DNA from: Clostridiales bacterium
Lineage (GTDB): Bacteria; Bacillota; Clostridia; Christensenellales; Borkfalkiaceae
Length of the DNA: 48,839 nt
Reading direction: 5' to 3'
Assembly: GCA_015055835.1 (NCBI GenBank)
Contig: SVHJ01000006.1
Coordinates: 1 to 48,839, forward strand
Part shown: positions 37,516 through 47,273 of the stretch, in pieces
How positions within the stretch are numbered: position 1 is the stretch's first letter
Layout: every line of letters starts with the position of its first letter
Program-made: the position numbers and the translations under genes
The notes under the pieces: generated by a model
Databases searched by the model: none
Seen by the model: the letters and a program-made list of their open reading frames with translations, nothing else
What the model was told of the DNA's origin: nothing

Positions 37516-38613
37516 TTTGATTTTTTAAGGTAATCTTCAATAAAACCTTGTATGTTACCATCCATAACAGCATTTACGTCGCTATTTTCATAGCCAGTTC
37601 TATGGTCTTTTACTAAAGTGTAAGGGCAAAATACATATGAACGAATTTGGCTACCCCACTCTATTTTTTTTATTTCCCCTTTAAGGTCTTGTTCTTTTTC
37701 TAACCTTTCGCTTTCACGCTTTTCAACAAGTTTACTATATAACATTCTCATAGCCATTTCCTTGTTTTGCGTTTGGCTTCTTTCGTTTTGGCAAGAAACC
37801 ACTATACCAGTAGGCAAGTGGGTTATTCTAACGGCAGAGTCCGTTTTGTTTATGTGTTGTCCCCCTGCGCCACCTGCTCTATAAGTATCTATTCTTAATT
37901 CGGTTAAATCAATTTTTATTTCTTCGTCTTCTTCAATTTCAGGCATTACTTCTAAGCTAGCAAAAGAAGTATGTCTTCTTTTGTTTGCATCAAAAGGGGA
38001 TATTCTAACAAGTCTATGCACCCCTTTTTCTGCCTTTAAATATCCGTATGCGTTTAAGCCTTCTACCTTAAAACTAACGCTTTTAATACCTGCTTCGTCC
38101 CCTGCTAAACGGTCTAATTCGCTAACAGTGTAACCCACTCTTTCAGCGTACCTAACGTACATTCTATAAAGCATTTCCGTCCAGTCGCAAGCTTCCGTTC
38201 CACCTGCGCCTGAGTGAAGGGTTAGTAAAGCGTTTAAGCTATCATACTTCCCTTTAAGAAGAGATTTAACAAAAGTTTCTTCAATGGTAGTTTTTGCTTT
38301 TTTGAAATCTTCCTCAATTTCATTAAGCAAACTTTCATCCTCTTCCATCTCTGAAAGAAGAATTACTTCTTCAATATCTTTAACCAACTTTTCCGTTTTG
38401 TTAAAGGTTTCTACCGTGTTTTCAAGCGCCGTTATTTTTTTGGCTAAAACTTGATATTTTTTTACGTCCAAATAATTTTCTTCTTTAGACGCCTCTTTCC
38501 TTAAATCTTCTAACTCTTTTTTTAGGTTAGTTAGGTCAAAGAGAGTGCCCTGCCTCTTCTAAAAGTTTCTTAAGCTCTTTGATTTGTTCTTTCATTTCGT
38601 CAGTTTTAATCAT
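37512..38613 (-). CDS. prfB: Peptide chain release factor 2, with programmed +1 frameshift
   Basis: RF2 recognises UGA and UAA. The gene starts at ATG 38613 (AAGGAGC upstream), reads 25 codons to CTT, meets in-frame TGA at 38538-38536 and continues in the +1 frame as CTT-T-GAC. A 366-residue protein results, the usual RF2 length. A contiguous reading finds only a 319-residue piece with a TTG start. RF2 marks are the SPF tripeptide (RISPFDANKRRHTS) and GGQ near residue 250 (RAGGAGGQHINKTDSA). AGGG lies a few bases before the slip site. It sits ten bases after secA and overlaps tsaD by ATGA. Confidence 0.96.
38536..38541 (-). promoter_or_regulatory. RF2 autoregulatory frameshift site (CUU UGA)
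   Basis: On the minus strand the sequence is AGGGCACTCTCTTTGAC. CTT is codon 25, TGA is codon 26 and C follows the stop, matching the conserved CUUUGAC slip sequence. The AGGG stimulator is farther upstream (six bases before CTT) than the three-base spacing of E. coli. Confidence 0.93.
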
Positions 38614-38622
38614 AAAAGCTCC

Positions 38623-41301
38623 TTATTTACCACAACAGTTTTTATACTTTTTACCACTTCCACAAGGACATGGGTCGTTTCTACCAACTTTATCATCAGC
38701 TTTCTTAGGGCGTTTTACTCCTTCAGTTTCGTTGGTAACTAAATCCCTTTTTTCTTCCATTTTTTGTGGAAGTTTTTGTAATTCAGCCTTTAATAAAAGT
38801 GAAATTGTATCATATTGAATACTTTCAGTTAGGTCGGCAAACATTTCTAAGCTTTCCTTTTTGTATTCAACAACTGGGTCAACTTGTCCGTATGCACGAA
38901 GACCGATACCCTTTCTTAATTGGTCCATACTGTCGATATGGTCAATCCACTTAGTATCAACGTTTCTAAGTAGAACCATCTTTTCAATTTCTTTAAAATC
39001 TAAATCCATTTCAGCATATCTAGTAATTTTTGCTTCGTATTCAGAAATTGTTTCAGCAACTAATTTTTCAATAATATAATCGTAATCCCAGTTTTCAAGT
39101 TTTTCTTTAGTGATAAAGTTTGCGCCTACTGGTAAAAGTCTTGCTTCAATTGCTTTATTTAAACTTTCAATATCCCAGTTTTCAGGCTTACTTGCTTCAT
39201 CAACTACACCTAAAACGGTACTTGCAACGTAGTCAGGAACTAAGTTTAATATATCTTCGTGAACGTCTTTTTTCTTAATAACGTCCATTCTTTCTTGATA
39301 CATAACAAGTCTTTGCTTGTTCATAACGTCGTCGTACTCTAAAACGTGTTTTCTTATACCAAAGTTTCTACCTTCGATAGTTCTTTGTGCGTTTTCTACT
39401 GATTTAGAAAGCATTTTTGCTTGTAATGGTTCATCTTCAGGAAGACCTAAAGAATCGCAAATCTTATACATTCTATCTCCACCGAAACGCTTTAATAATT
39501 CGTCTTCAGTTGAAATAAAGAATACTGAAGAACCTTTGTCCCCTTGACGGCCACTTCTACCACGAAGCTGATTATCAATACGACGTGATTCGTGTCTTTC
39601 AGTACCTAAAATGTGTAAGCCACCTGCATTAATAACCTTTTCTTTTTCAGCATCTGTTTGTGCTTTAAATGCGTCGTAAACTTCTCTATAATGCTTTCTT
39701 ATTTCTTTAATTTCATCATCAACGTCTACGATAAATGAAGTTGCAATTTCTACCTTTTCATCTTCATAGCCTTCTTCACGAAGTTTTCTTTTTGCTAAGA
39801 ATTCTGGGTTACCACCAAGTAAAATATCCGTACCACGACCTGCCATATTTGTTGCAATGGTAACTGCACCAAATCTACCTGCTTGTGCTACGATATCTGC
39901 TTCTCTTGCGTGGTTTTTAGCGTTTAATACGTTGTGCTTAATGCCGTAACGGATAAGCATTTTTGAAACTTCTTCAGACCTTTCAACAGTTGCAGTACCT
40001 ACTAGAACTGGTTGACCTAGTTTATGTCTTTCAACTATGTCTTTTATAATAGCATCTTTTTTAGCCTTTTCAGTTTTATACATAACGTCAGGAGCGTCAA
40101 TTCTTTGAACAGGCTTATTTGTTGGAATTTCTAATACGTCTAAACCGTAAATCGTTCTAAATTCTTCTTCTTCCGTTTTAGCAGTACCAGTCATACCTGA
40201 TAACTTTTTGTATAATCTAAAGTAATTTTGGAAAGTAATAGTTGCGTAAGTTTTGTTTTCATCACGAACTTTTACGTTTTCCTTTGCTTCGATTGCTTGG
40301 TGAAGACCGTCAGAATATCTTCTACCAATCATAAGACGACCGGTAAATTCGTCAACGATAATAATTTCACCGTCTTTAATAATATAATCGTTGTCTTTTT
40401 TGAATAAATGGTAAGCCTTTAACGCTTGTTGAATGTGGTGGTTAAGGTCAGCGTTCGCTACGTCAGCAAGATTTTCTATACCAAAAAATCTTTCAGCCTT
40501 TGATGCACCACTTTCAGTAATTTGTACAGTCTTTTCTTTAATATCTAAAGTAAAGTCTTCATCAATTTTTAAAGTCTTTACAAATCTATTAGTTTGAACG
40601 TATTTTTCACTAGACGTTCCACCTTTACCAGAAATAATTAAAGGAGTTCTTGCTTCATCAATTAAAATTGAGTCAACTTCGTCGACGATTGCAAAGTTAA
40701 GTTCTCTTTGAACCATTCTTTCTAAACTATTTTTAAGGTTATCTCTTAAATAGTCAAAGCCCATTTCGTTATTCGTTCCGTAAGTTATGTCTGAAGCATA
40801 TGCCTTTCTCTTATCATCATCTTCCATACCAGAAATTGCAACGCCAACTGTTAAACCCATAAACTTGTAAACTTTACCCATCCATTCTGCGTCACGGCTT
40901 GCAAGGTAATCGTTTACCGTAACGATATGAACGCCTTTACCTGTTAACGCATTTAGGTATGCAGGTAAGGTTGCAACTAAAGTTTTACCTTCACCAGTTC
41001 TCATTTCGGCAACTCTACCTTGGTGTAAACAAATACCACCCATTACTTGTACTTTGTAATGGCGCATTTTTAATACTCTCCATGCAGCCTCTCTTATAAC
41101 TGCAAAAGCATCAAACAAAATATCATCAACCGTTTCGCCTTTATTTAATCTTTCTTTAAAAACGTTTGTCATATTTTGTAATTCTTCATCAGTTAGGTTT
41201 TTGTACTTTCCTTCTAGTGCTAAAACCTTGTCAGCCATGGCGTCGATTTTTCTTAAATTTCTTCTGTTATCGCCATCTAAAATGTATCTGATTAAACCCA
41301 T
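38623..41301 (-). CDS. secA: Preprotein translocase ATPase SecA
   Basis: An 892-residue motor of the Sec pathway. Walker A is MRTGEGKTL near residue 100, the DEAD-type Walker B is VDEVDSILIDEARTPL, and the preprotein cross-linking domain and GTERHESRRIDNQLRGRSGRQGD-region motif VI are present. The C-terminal SEC-C zinc tail (GRNDPCPCGSGKKYKNCCGK) is complete. AAAGGGG precedes the ATG. It lies between comF and prfB in one operon; secA-prfB adjacency is common in Firmicutes. Confidence 0.98.
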   Translation of the reverse strand: MGLIRYILDGDNRRNLRKIDAMADKVLALEGKYKNLTDEELQNMTNVFKERLNKGETVDDILFDAFAVIREAAWRVLKMRHYKVQVMGGICLHQGRVAEMRTGEGKTLVATLPAYLNALTGKGVHIVTVNDYLASRDAEWMGKVYKFMGLTVGVAISGMEDDDKRKAYASDITYGTNNEMGFDYLRDNLKNSLERMVQRELNFAIVDEVDSILIDEARTPLIISGKGGTSSEKYVQTNRFVKTLKIDEDFTLDIKEKTVQITESGASKAERFFGIENLADVANADLNHHIQQALKAYHLFKKDNDYIIKDGEIIIVDEFTGRLMIGRRYSDGLHQAIEAKENVKVRDENKTYATITFQNYFRLYKKLSGMTGTAKTEEEEFRTIYGLDVLEIPTNKPVQRIDAPDVMYKTEKAKKDAIIKDIVERHKLGQPVLVGTATVERSEEVSKMLIRYGIKHNVLNAKNHAREADIVAQAGRFGAVTIATNMAGRGTDILLGGNPEFLAKRKLREEGYEDEKVEIATSFIVDVDDEIKEIRKHYREVYDAFKAQTDAEKEKVINAGGLHILGTERHESRRIDNQLRGRSGRQGDKGSSVFFISTEDELLKRFGGDRMYKICDSLGLPEDEPLQAKMLSKSVENAQRTIEGRNFGIRKHVLEYDDVMNKQRLVMYQERMDVIKKKDVHEDILNLVPDYVASTVLGVVDEASKPENWDIESLNKAIEARLLPVGANFITKEKLENWDYDYIIEKLVAETISEYEAKITRYAEMDLDFKEIEKMVLLRNVDTKWIDHIDSMDQLRKGIGLRAYGQVDPVVEYKKESLEMFADLTESIQYDTISLLLKAELQKLPQKMEEKRDLVTNETEGVKRPKKADDKVGRNDPCPCGSGKKYKNCCGK

Positions 41302-41332
41302 AATTTAACCCCTTTATATATAACTTTATTTT

Positions 41333-42067
41333 TTAACTTATTTGAACGGAAGCAACCGTTAACGCTTTAACAGTTTTTGCCCCACTACTTTTTAATAATT
41401 CAGCAATTCTTTCTACCGTTGCGCCAGTTGTCATTACGTCGTCAACTATTAAAATAGACTTGTCTATAATTTCCTTTTTGCTTGTTAACTTAAAAGAACC
41501 TTTTAGATTAACCTTTCTTTCCTTTCTCTTAAGTCCTACTTGTTTACTCGTTCTTTTTGTTTTTACAATTACCTCTTCTAAAACAGGTACGTTAATTAGT
41601 TTAGAAAGTTCTTCTGCCAAAAGTTTACTTTGGTTAAACCCTCTTTTTCTTTGGTCCTTTCTAAACATTGGTACGTAAACGATTGCGTCTACGTTAAAAT
41701 AATTTTTCCAGTAAACGTTTGCAAGGTAAGGAGCAAAAATTCTTGCTAAATATCTTTTACCACTATACTTTAGTTTGTGTATTAAAAGTCTAACTGCGTC
41801 AGAGTAGTCAAAAACGCTTCTTGCTAAGTCGATATCCGTTTGCTTATTCTTACAACTTAAACAGTAGTTGGTTGAAACATTTACCTTTCTACCACAATGG
41901 TTACAAATTTTATCTTCTAAAAAGGGTAGATTTTCAAAACATTCTTTACAAAAATGCTCTTTTTTGAAAAGTTCTTTCCCACAAACTTCACAAGTCCAGT
42001 AAAGGTGTGTGAAATTTTCATCAAAAACCTTTCTTGTAACCCTTTTTAGGAAATAGAAAAGTTTCAT
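41333..42067 (-). CDS. comF: ComF-family phosphoribosyltransferase-like protein
   Basis: A 244-residue protein with an N-terminal Cys-rich zinc region ([18 protein letters not shown], then CNHCGRKV, then CLSC: eight cysteines in four pairs). A type I PRTase fold follows with the PRPP loop [13 protein letters not shown] near the C-terminus. This is the ComF/GntX architecture. ComF is needed for DNA uptake in Bacillus and has been linked to ssDNA handling with PriA and DprA; no other competence gene is in the window. Its ATG overlaps the metK stop (ATGA). Confidence 0.93.
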   Translation of the reverse strand: MKLFYFLKRVTRKVFDENFTHLYWTCEVCGKELFKKEHFCKECFENLPFLEDKICNHCGRKVNVSTNYCLSCKNKQTDIDLARSVFDYSDAVRLLIHKLKYSGKRYLARIFAPYLANVYWKNYFNVDAIVYVPMFRKDQRKRGFNQSKLLAEELSKLINVPVLEEVIVKTKRTSKQVGLKRKERKVNLKGSFKLTSKKEIIDKSILIVDDVMTTGATVERIAELLKSSGAKTVKALTVASVQIS

Positions 42068-43230
42068 AGATATTTCTTTAAATCTTCTACTCTATCTAAT
42101 CTTTCCCAAGGATAATTTTCCTTTCCAAAGTGTCCGTATGACGCCGTGTCGCTGTAAATTGGATTTCTTAAAGAAAGCGTTTCAATTATTGCTGATGGAC
42201 GAAGGTCAAATTCTTTCCATATAATATTTGCAACTTCTTCATCAGTCAACTTGCTTGTGCCGTAAGTATTAACGAAAATTGAAACTGGTTTTGCTACGCC
42301 GATTGCGTAAGCAACTTCTATCATACACTTACTTGCCATACCACTTGCTACAATGTTTTTAGCAACGTATCTTGCCATATAACTTGCTGAACGATCAACC
42401 TTTGTTGGGTCTTTACCTGAAAAAGCACCACCACCGTGAGCGCAGTATCCACCATAAGTATCTACAATAATTTTTCTACCAGTAAGTCCCGAGTCTCCGT
42501 TAGGTCCACCTATTTCAAAACGACCGGTTGGGTTAACTAAATACTTGGTGTTTTCATCTAAATATTCTTTTGGTAAAACCTTTTTAATAACTAATTCTAT
42601 TAAATCTTCACGAAGTTTTTCAGTTGAAACACTCTTATCGTGTTGGCAAGATAAAACTACCGTGTCTATACGAACTGGCTTTCCGTTAAAATATTCAACG
42701 GTGATTTGTCCCTTTCCGTCAGGGCGTAAATATGGAAGAAGTCCACTTTCTCTAACTTCGTCCACCTTTTTACACATTTTATTAGCAAGTGCGTGTGCAA
42801 GTGGCATATATTCTTTAGTTTCGTTAGTTGCAAAGCCGAACATCATACCTTGGTCGCCAGCGCCGTGTTGGTCGTAAATATCTCCACCTTCTTTTTTCTC
42901 TAAAGAATTATCTACGCCAAGCGCAATATCTGCACTTTGCTCTTTTATTTTAACTAAAATTTCTACCGTATCGGCATCAAAACCAATTTCTTTTTCAGTA
43001 TAACCAATTGAAGAAATAGTATCCCTTGCAATTTTTTCTATATCAACTTTTGCAGTCGTGGTTATTTCTCCCATAACAAGCAAAAAGTCGGTCGTACAAA
43101 CCGTTTCGCACGCAACCCTTGCGTTTTTATCTAGCGCTAAAATAGCGTCTAAAACTGCATCTGATATTTGATCACAAACTTTGTCTGGGTGACCTTTTGT
43201 TACACTTTCACTTGAAAAAAATTCTCTCAT
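42064..43230 (-). CDS. metK: S-adenosylmethionine synthetase
   Basis: A 388-residue enzyme making SAM from methionine and [55 protein letters not shown] and [12 protein letters not shown] are canonical. The start is the ATG after AAAGGTG; a 13-codon upstream extension crosses the promoter and is rejected. It is the first gene of the comF-secA-prfB-tsaD operon, driven by a perfect consensus promoter. The leader is only about 20 bases, so the SAM riboswitch often found before Firmicutes metK is absent. Confidence 0.98.
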   Translation of the reverse strand: MREFFSSESVTKGHPDKVCDQISDAVLDAILALDKNARVACETVCTTDFLLVMGEITTTAKVDIEKIARDTISSIGYTEKEIGFDADTVEILVKIKEQSADIALGVDNSLEKKEGGDIYDQHGAGDQGMMFGFATNETKEYMPLAHALANKMCKKVDEVRESGLLPYLRPDGKGQITVEYFNGKPVRIDTVVLSCQHDKSVSTEKLREDLIELVIKKVLPKEYLDENTKYLVNPTGRFEIGGPNGDSGLTGRKIIVDTYGGYCAHGGGAFSGKDPTKVDRSASYMARYVAKNIVASGMASKCMIEVAYAIGVAKPVSIFVNTYGTSKLTDEEVANIIWKEFDLRPSAIIETLSLRNPIYSDTASYGHFGKENYPWERLDRVEDLKKYL

Positions 43231-43257
43231 TTGTACACCTTTCCTTATAACTAATTC

Positions 43258-43286
43258 ATTATATAACATCTATACCTTTTTGTCAA
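43258..43286 (-). promoter_or_regulatory. Perfect consensus promoter of the metK operon
   Basis: TTGACA (43286-43281), a 17-base spacer and TATAAT (43263-43258) on the minus strand: 12 of 12 consensus positions. Confidence 0.92.
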
Positions 43287-43325
43287 TTGCTATAACTTTT
43301 TCTTTTGGCTTTTTTAGGCTAATTA

Positions 43326-43354
43326 TTGACAAAATTGTAAATAAATATTAAAAT
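43326..43354 (+). promoter_or_regulatory. Promoter of the PflX-like radical SAM gene
   Basis: A perfect TTGACA, a 17-base spacer and TAAAAT, 29 bases before the start codon. It is back-to-back with the metK promoter, 39 bases apart. Confidence 0.82.
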
Positions 43355-43383
43355 TTAACCGTATCAATTTTTAAGGAATTTTT

Positions 43384-44238
43384 ATGGCTAATTGTTTTTT
43401 ATGCCCTAATAATTGTGGGGTGGATAGAAAATTAAATAACGGCGTTTGTGGAGTAAGCGATAAAGTTAAAATTGCCAAATACTACCTTCACCCTTTTGAA
43501 GAGCCTATTATTAGTGGTAAAAATGGGTCTGGTACGGTGTTTTTTACCGGATGTTCACTTAAATGTGTGTTTTGCCAAAACTTTGAAGTTAGTAGAAATT
43601 TAACGGGTAAGGAAATTAGTATTACTGAACTTGCTAATATTTTTAAAGAACTTGAAAGTTTAGGGGCAGAAAATATAAATTTAGTTAACCCAACGCACTA
43701 TACTGATGAAATTATTAAGGCTTTTAATATTTATAAGCCAAATATTCCTATCGTTTACAACACGCACGGCTATGAAAAGGTAGAAACTTTAGAAAAAATT
43801 AACGACTACGTTGACGTTTATATGCCCGATATGAAGTATTTTAGTAATGATATTTCTTTTAGGTATTCAGGTAAATATGACTATTTTAAAAATGCTAAAA
43901 AAGCCATTGAGTATATGCTAAATAAACCTATAATTTTTGAAAACGGCTTACTAAAAAGCGGGGTTTTGGTTAGGCACTTAGTACTACCACTAAACACGGT
44001 AGATAGTAAAAAGGTGTTAGACTGGTTTGCTACTATTAAAGATAAAGCCTACCTTTCACTTATGTCGCAATACACTCCGTTTGGCAAAATTGATTCTTTC
44101 CCCGAACTAAAAAGAAAGATTACTAAAAGAGAGTATAATACTTTAATTGACTACGCACTATCACTTGGTATTGAAAATATGTTTATTCAAGAAGATTTAA
44201 GTAGTAGTGAAGAATATATTCCAAAGTGGGATTTTTAA
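43384..44238 (+). CDS. PflX-type radical SAM protein
   Basis: A 284-residue radical SAM enzyme of the uncharacterised PflX group (COG1313), related to pyruvate-formate-lyase activases. The cluster motif CSLKCVFC (CxxxCxxC) follows FFTG. An N-terminal Cys cluster (CFLCPNNCGVDR, then GVCGV) can hold additional metal. NPTHYTDEI, YNTHGYE and YMPDMKYF are group hallmarks. No PFL or other glycyl-radical enzyme is adjacent, so its substrate is open. AAGGA precedes the ATG. Single gene with its own consensus promoter. Confidence 0.9.
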   Translation: MANCFLCPNNCGVDRKLNNGVCGVSDKVKIAKYYLHPFEEPIISGKNGSGTVFFTGCSLKCVFCQNFEVSRNLTGKEISITELANIFKELESLGAENINLVNPTHYTDEIIKAFNIYKPNIPIVYNTHGYEKVETLEKINDYVDVYMPDMKYFSNDISFRYSGKYDYFKNAKKAIEYMLNKPIIFENGLLKSGVLVRHLVLPLNTVDSKKVLDWFATIKDKAYLSLMSQYTPFGKIDSFPELKRKITKREYNTLIDYALSLGIENMFIQEDLSSSEEYIPKWDF

Positions 44239-44256
44239 GTTAGTTATTTAAAATAA

Positions 44257-44286
44257 AAAAAGGACTTCTGTATTGAAATCCTTTTT
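44257..44286 (-). terminator. Terminator of the M14 carboxypeptidase gene
   Basis: On the minus strand AAAAAGGAUUUC pairs with GAAGUCCUUUUU over 12 positions (one U-G wobble) around a six-base loop, followed by U. On plus the wobble is a mismatch. It is closely similar to the terminator at 47274-47301. Confidence 0.85.
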
Positions 44287-44294
44287 AATTTATA

Positions 44295-47030
44295 TTAGTC
44301 TTTCTTTTTAACAACTAAAGATGCACCTGCTAAAAGTAGCATTGAAATCATAACGTTTGTTGTAGTTATAACTGAGCCACAACCACCCTTGTCGTCAGTT
44401 GGCGCATCAGGAGCGTCAACGCTTAAACTTTCAATTGTTAAGTAAACGTCATCTACTACTGAACGGTAAACTGGGTTTTCATCAGTTATATATCCCATAT
44501 GTGCAAAGCTTATTGTTGTTTCATCTTCACTAACGTAAGGTACACAGTCAGGTTCAAATAAATATGGAATTAGATAAGCATCTTCACAGTTTAACGTTAC
44601 TGCATAAGCACCGTTTTCAAAAGTTACGTTAGTTGAAGCACCAATAGTTGTGTTAGTATATCCACCTGAATACTTCTTTAACAATAAACTACTACCGTCT
44701 TTTAATTTGGTATATTTAATTCCGTGAATATCTAAAATCGCTAATATTTTATCAATATTAGGGTTTGCTGCATCAACAACGTATGCAGTCGGCATTGTAC
44801 GAACTTTTGTTACTGTGTCAACTAAAGAACGAGAGTAAGTTCTTGTTTCATTAGCATAACTTCCATCTGGTTTTAAGGTCGGGTAAGGAAATGTAACTTT
44901 ATTATTTCCACTTGTTTTAAATTCTAACGCAAATAGTCTATCTCTATCATAAGTAGTGATATTTTTAACTCTTTCACGGTTAGTATAAACGTCGTTAGCA
45001 AGTTGTCCTTCGTAATCAACGATACTGTCAGTTAAACTCTTTAATGCTTCTTTCATAGCAAATACTGCTCTTGCATAACGAGATTTACCACTTGATATTC
45101 TCATTACTTCAATAATGAAAGAATATGATCCACGAGTAATAGGATAGTCTTTTGAGTTACCAGGAGAAGTTGTACCTACGTAGTAAACTTCTGAACGAAG
45201 ACCCAATGCTCTTGTGTTATCAATAGCATCAACCATCATTACGTAACCCTTATCGTTAACCACGTCGTATTCACCTTCTTCAACTGTGTATAAAGGTGAA
45301 TTTTGAACGCTTGAATAACGAATTGCTACGTCCATAAAACCACCGTCAATAACGCCTGTTGCTTCATTAATATCAAATCTACCATAGTCTTCGTGACAGT
45401 CAACGTAGACGGTTGGCATAAAGTTATTGTAAGTTGCAATTTGGTTTTGAACTGATTCAATTGATGCTCTTAATAACTCACGGTTTGGATTTATTCCAGT
45501 TGTTGTAGAACGAGCATATCTTTGGTTGTTATCAACACTTACAATTGGAATAATAACGATTGCACCGATATCACTTAATACTTCATCACCATAATTGCCA
45601 CAAAGTTCTTTTGCGTACGCAAGAGTACCTTCCATGCCAGCAGGTTCGTTACCGTGAACGCCACCTGAAATCATAAATACGTCTTTCTTAAGTGCTCTAA
45701 TAATCGTACCTGCTTCTTCAAAAGTTTTACCTGTTAAATCAGTTTTTGTAAATACTAATATAGGCGTTTTGTTACCCATTTCTGATAAAGCATATGGATA
45801 GTAAACGTATAAATTAGCACAATTTGCGTCTAAAGTATCAACGTATTCACAAGCCTCAGCATTTGTCATAAATTCTTTAGGATTGTCTGCGTGTTTTGTG
45901 AAAGTTGGCGTATCAAATGGTTCAAATCCAACTAAAGTGTCAGTACCTGCAAAGTTTTCTATAACTTCATCAGTTGATGCAACCATTTGGGCTTCAGACC
46001 AGTTGTTCTTTTCAATAGTTGGATGGCAAATATCAATTACGATAGGTTCGCCTTCACCAACAACGTAGAAGTACTTGGTAATAGCATCATCACCAGTAAA
46101 TTTATAGTTACGATAGTATGATTTAGCGTAATATATGCCTTTACCAAGTGTTAATTCAACGTAAGGAATACCGTTTTCTTCGTTTACAGGATTAACGTTG
46201 TGAATAACGGTTTCTCTATAAGTATTATCAGTATCAGAGTGAACACCCTTGTAAACTATAAAACTTGGTTGTTTTTCTGATGCATCTGGATTCCAGTAAT
46301 TTATACGAACGATTGAAGGAGTAGTTATTTCTTCAGTAATCGTTTGATTTCCTGAAATCTTTAATGACTTAAAGTAAATACCAGTTGCTTCGCCGTTTTG
46401 AGTACCGTTAGCAGTAACTAATAACATAAGTTTATTTAAGTTGTTGCCACCTGCAGTTTTTGTCGTTACCTTTTTTGTAAAGGTGTAAAATCCGTTAGCG
46501 TCTACTGTGCCTTGTGGCTTTCCATTAGCATCACATACGCCGATATCGCCAAAACCGTTATTGTTTCTTAACGTAATATAGTTGTTACCATATTCACAAG
46601 GATTTGCTGGTTTAACGTAGTTTTCGGTAAATTTATAGGTTAAAGTAATGGTATACTCATTACCTGGTTCTAACCCTTGTGCTAACCAAAAATTAACGTG
46701 AACGTACGCTTTATCAGCAGTTGAAGTCGTAGTGATTAAAAGAACTTTCGAGCCGTCCGTATTTTCTTGAACGGTTGTTTTACCAAGATTCCCCGTTGAA
46801 AATTGTTGGTTTACGTTTGCAATACCACCCAATAGCTCGTCTGCTTTATTCGATAAAGCCTTGTTAGCTGACCCAATAGTAGTGCCAACTGCAAGTTCAC
46901 TAAAATTAGTTTCAGCCGTTCTATATTCCGTTTTGCTTATCGTAGCAGCAAAAGCGTTAGTAGTGCTAAGCGCAAACAACGCTGTTGAAAGCGCTAAAAG
47001 AACGCTAAATAAAATAACTAATCTTTTCAT
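44295..47030 (-). CDS. Secreted M14 zinc carboxypeptidase with Cys-containing C-terminal anchor
   Basis: A 911-residue extracytoplasmic protein. A signal peptide is cleaved after about AFA (residue 27). A beta-sandwich (CBM-like) domain runs to about residue 230 and a second beta domain to about 340. The M14 catalytic domain holds zinc ligands in GGVHGNEPAG (near 458) and DCHED (near 544), the substrate Arg in GINPNREL and the catalytic Glu in FIIEVMRIS (near 639), so it should be active. A C-terminal beta region follows. The tail is GGCGS, a hydrophobic helix, then KKKD. By family it trims C-terminal residues of peptides or cell-wall stems. AAGGAG precedes the ATG. Confidence 0.92.
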   Translation of the reverse strand: MKRLVILFSVLLALSTALFALSTTNAFAATISKTEYRTAETNFSELAVGTTIGSANKALSNKADELLGGIANVNQQFSTGNLGKTTVQENTDGSKVLLITTTSTADKAYVHVNFWLAQGLEPGNEYTITLTYKFTENYVKPANPCEYGNNYITLRNNNGFGDIGVCDANGKPQGTVDANGFYTFTKKVTTKTAGGNNLNKLMLLVTANGTQNGEATGIYFKSLKISGNQTITEEITTPSIVRINYWNPDASEKQPSFIVYKGVHSDTDNTYRETVIHNVNPVNEENGIPYVELTLGKGIYYAKSYYRNYKFTGDDAITKYFYVVGEGEPIVIDICHPTIEKNNWSEAQMVASTDEVIENFAGTDTLVGFEPFDTPTFTKHADNPKEFMTNAEACEYVDTLDANCANLYVYYPYALSEMGNKTPILVFTKTDLTGKTFEEAGTIIRALKKDVFMISGGVHGNEPAGMEGTLAYAKELCGNYGDEVLSDIGAIVIIPIVSVDNNQRYARSTTTGINPNRELLRASIESVQNQIATYNNFMPTVYVDCHEDYGRFDINEATGVIDGGFMDVAIRYSSVQNSPLYTVEEGEYDVVNDKGYVMMVDAIDNTRALGLRSEVYYVGTTSPGNSKDYPITRGSYSFIIEVMRISSGKSRYARAVFAMKEALKSLTDSIVDYEGQLANDVYTNRERVKNITTYDRDRLFALEFKTSGNNKVTFPYPTLKPDGSYANETRTYSRSLVDTVTKVRTMPTAYVVDAANPNIDKILAILDIHGIKYTKLKDGSSLLLKKYSGGYTNTTIGASTNVTFENGAYAVTLNCEDAYLIPYLFEPDCVPYVSEDETTISFAHMGYITDENPVYRSVVDDVYLTIESLSVDAPDAPTDDKGGCGSVITTTNVMISMLLLAGASLVVKKKD
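44298..44387 (-). other. C-terminal GGCGS-helix-KKKD sorting-like signal
   Basis: The last ~30 residues of the M14 protein form a three-part signal: a Gly-Cys motif (DDKGGCGS), a hydrophobic helix (about VMISMLLLAGASLVV) and a short basic tail (KKKD). The plan resembles MYXO-CTERM, Synergist-CTERM and similar Cys-containing sorting signals and differs from LPXTG. No sortase or rhombosortase gene is in the window. Confidence 0.55.
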
Positions 47031-47072
47031 TAAACTTTCTCCTTTTTTATTTTAAATATAAACTTATAAATT

Positions 47073-47101
47073 ATTATAAACTATTTTTTTAACAAACTCA
47101 A
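47073..47101 (-). promoter_or_regulatory. Promoter of the M14 carboxypeptidase gene
   Basis: TTGAGT (47101-47096), a 17-base spacer and a perfect TATAAT (47078-47073) on the minus strand. The rest of the 284-base spacer 47031-47314 is AT-rich; apart from the neighbouring terminator I see no other element in it. Confidence 0.72.
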
Positions 47102-47273
47102 GTATTTACAGTTGAAAACTGTGTTTATTCCGTCCAATATCACCCTAAATCGTATGAAATTAACTAAAGAAAATAAACACTACGTAAAATTAAATTTGTC
47201 TATAATTTAATTACATAGTTCTATTAAAATAAGTTAATATTAAACAATAAAGACCTCGATTTCTTTAATTTAA

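Noticed and set aside
37512-38471. Truncated prfB with a TTG start
   Set aside because: Upstream sequence encodes the missing N-terminus with a good ribosome binding site and the CUU UGA C frameshift site.
43231-43383. SAM riboswitch before metK
   Set aside because: Promoter and start codon are too close, and no conserved SAM-I, II or III core is visible.
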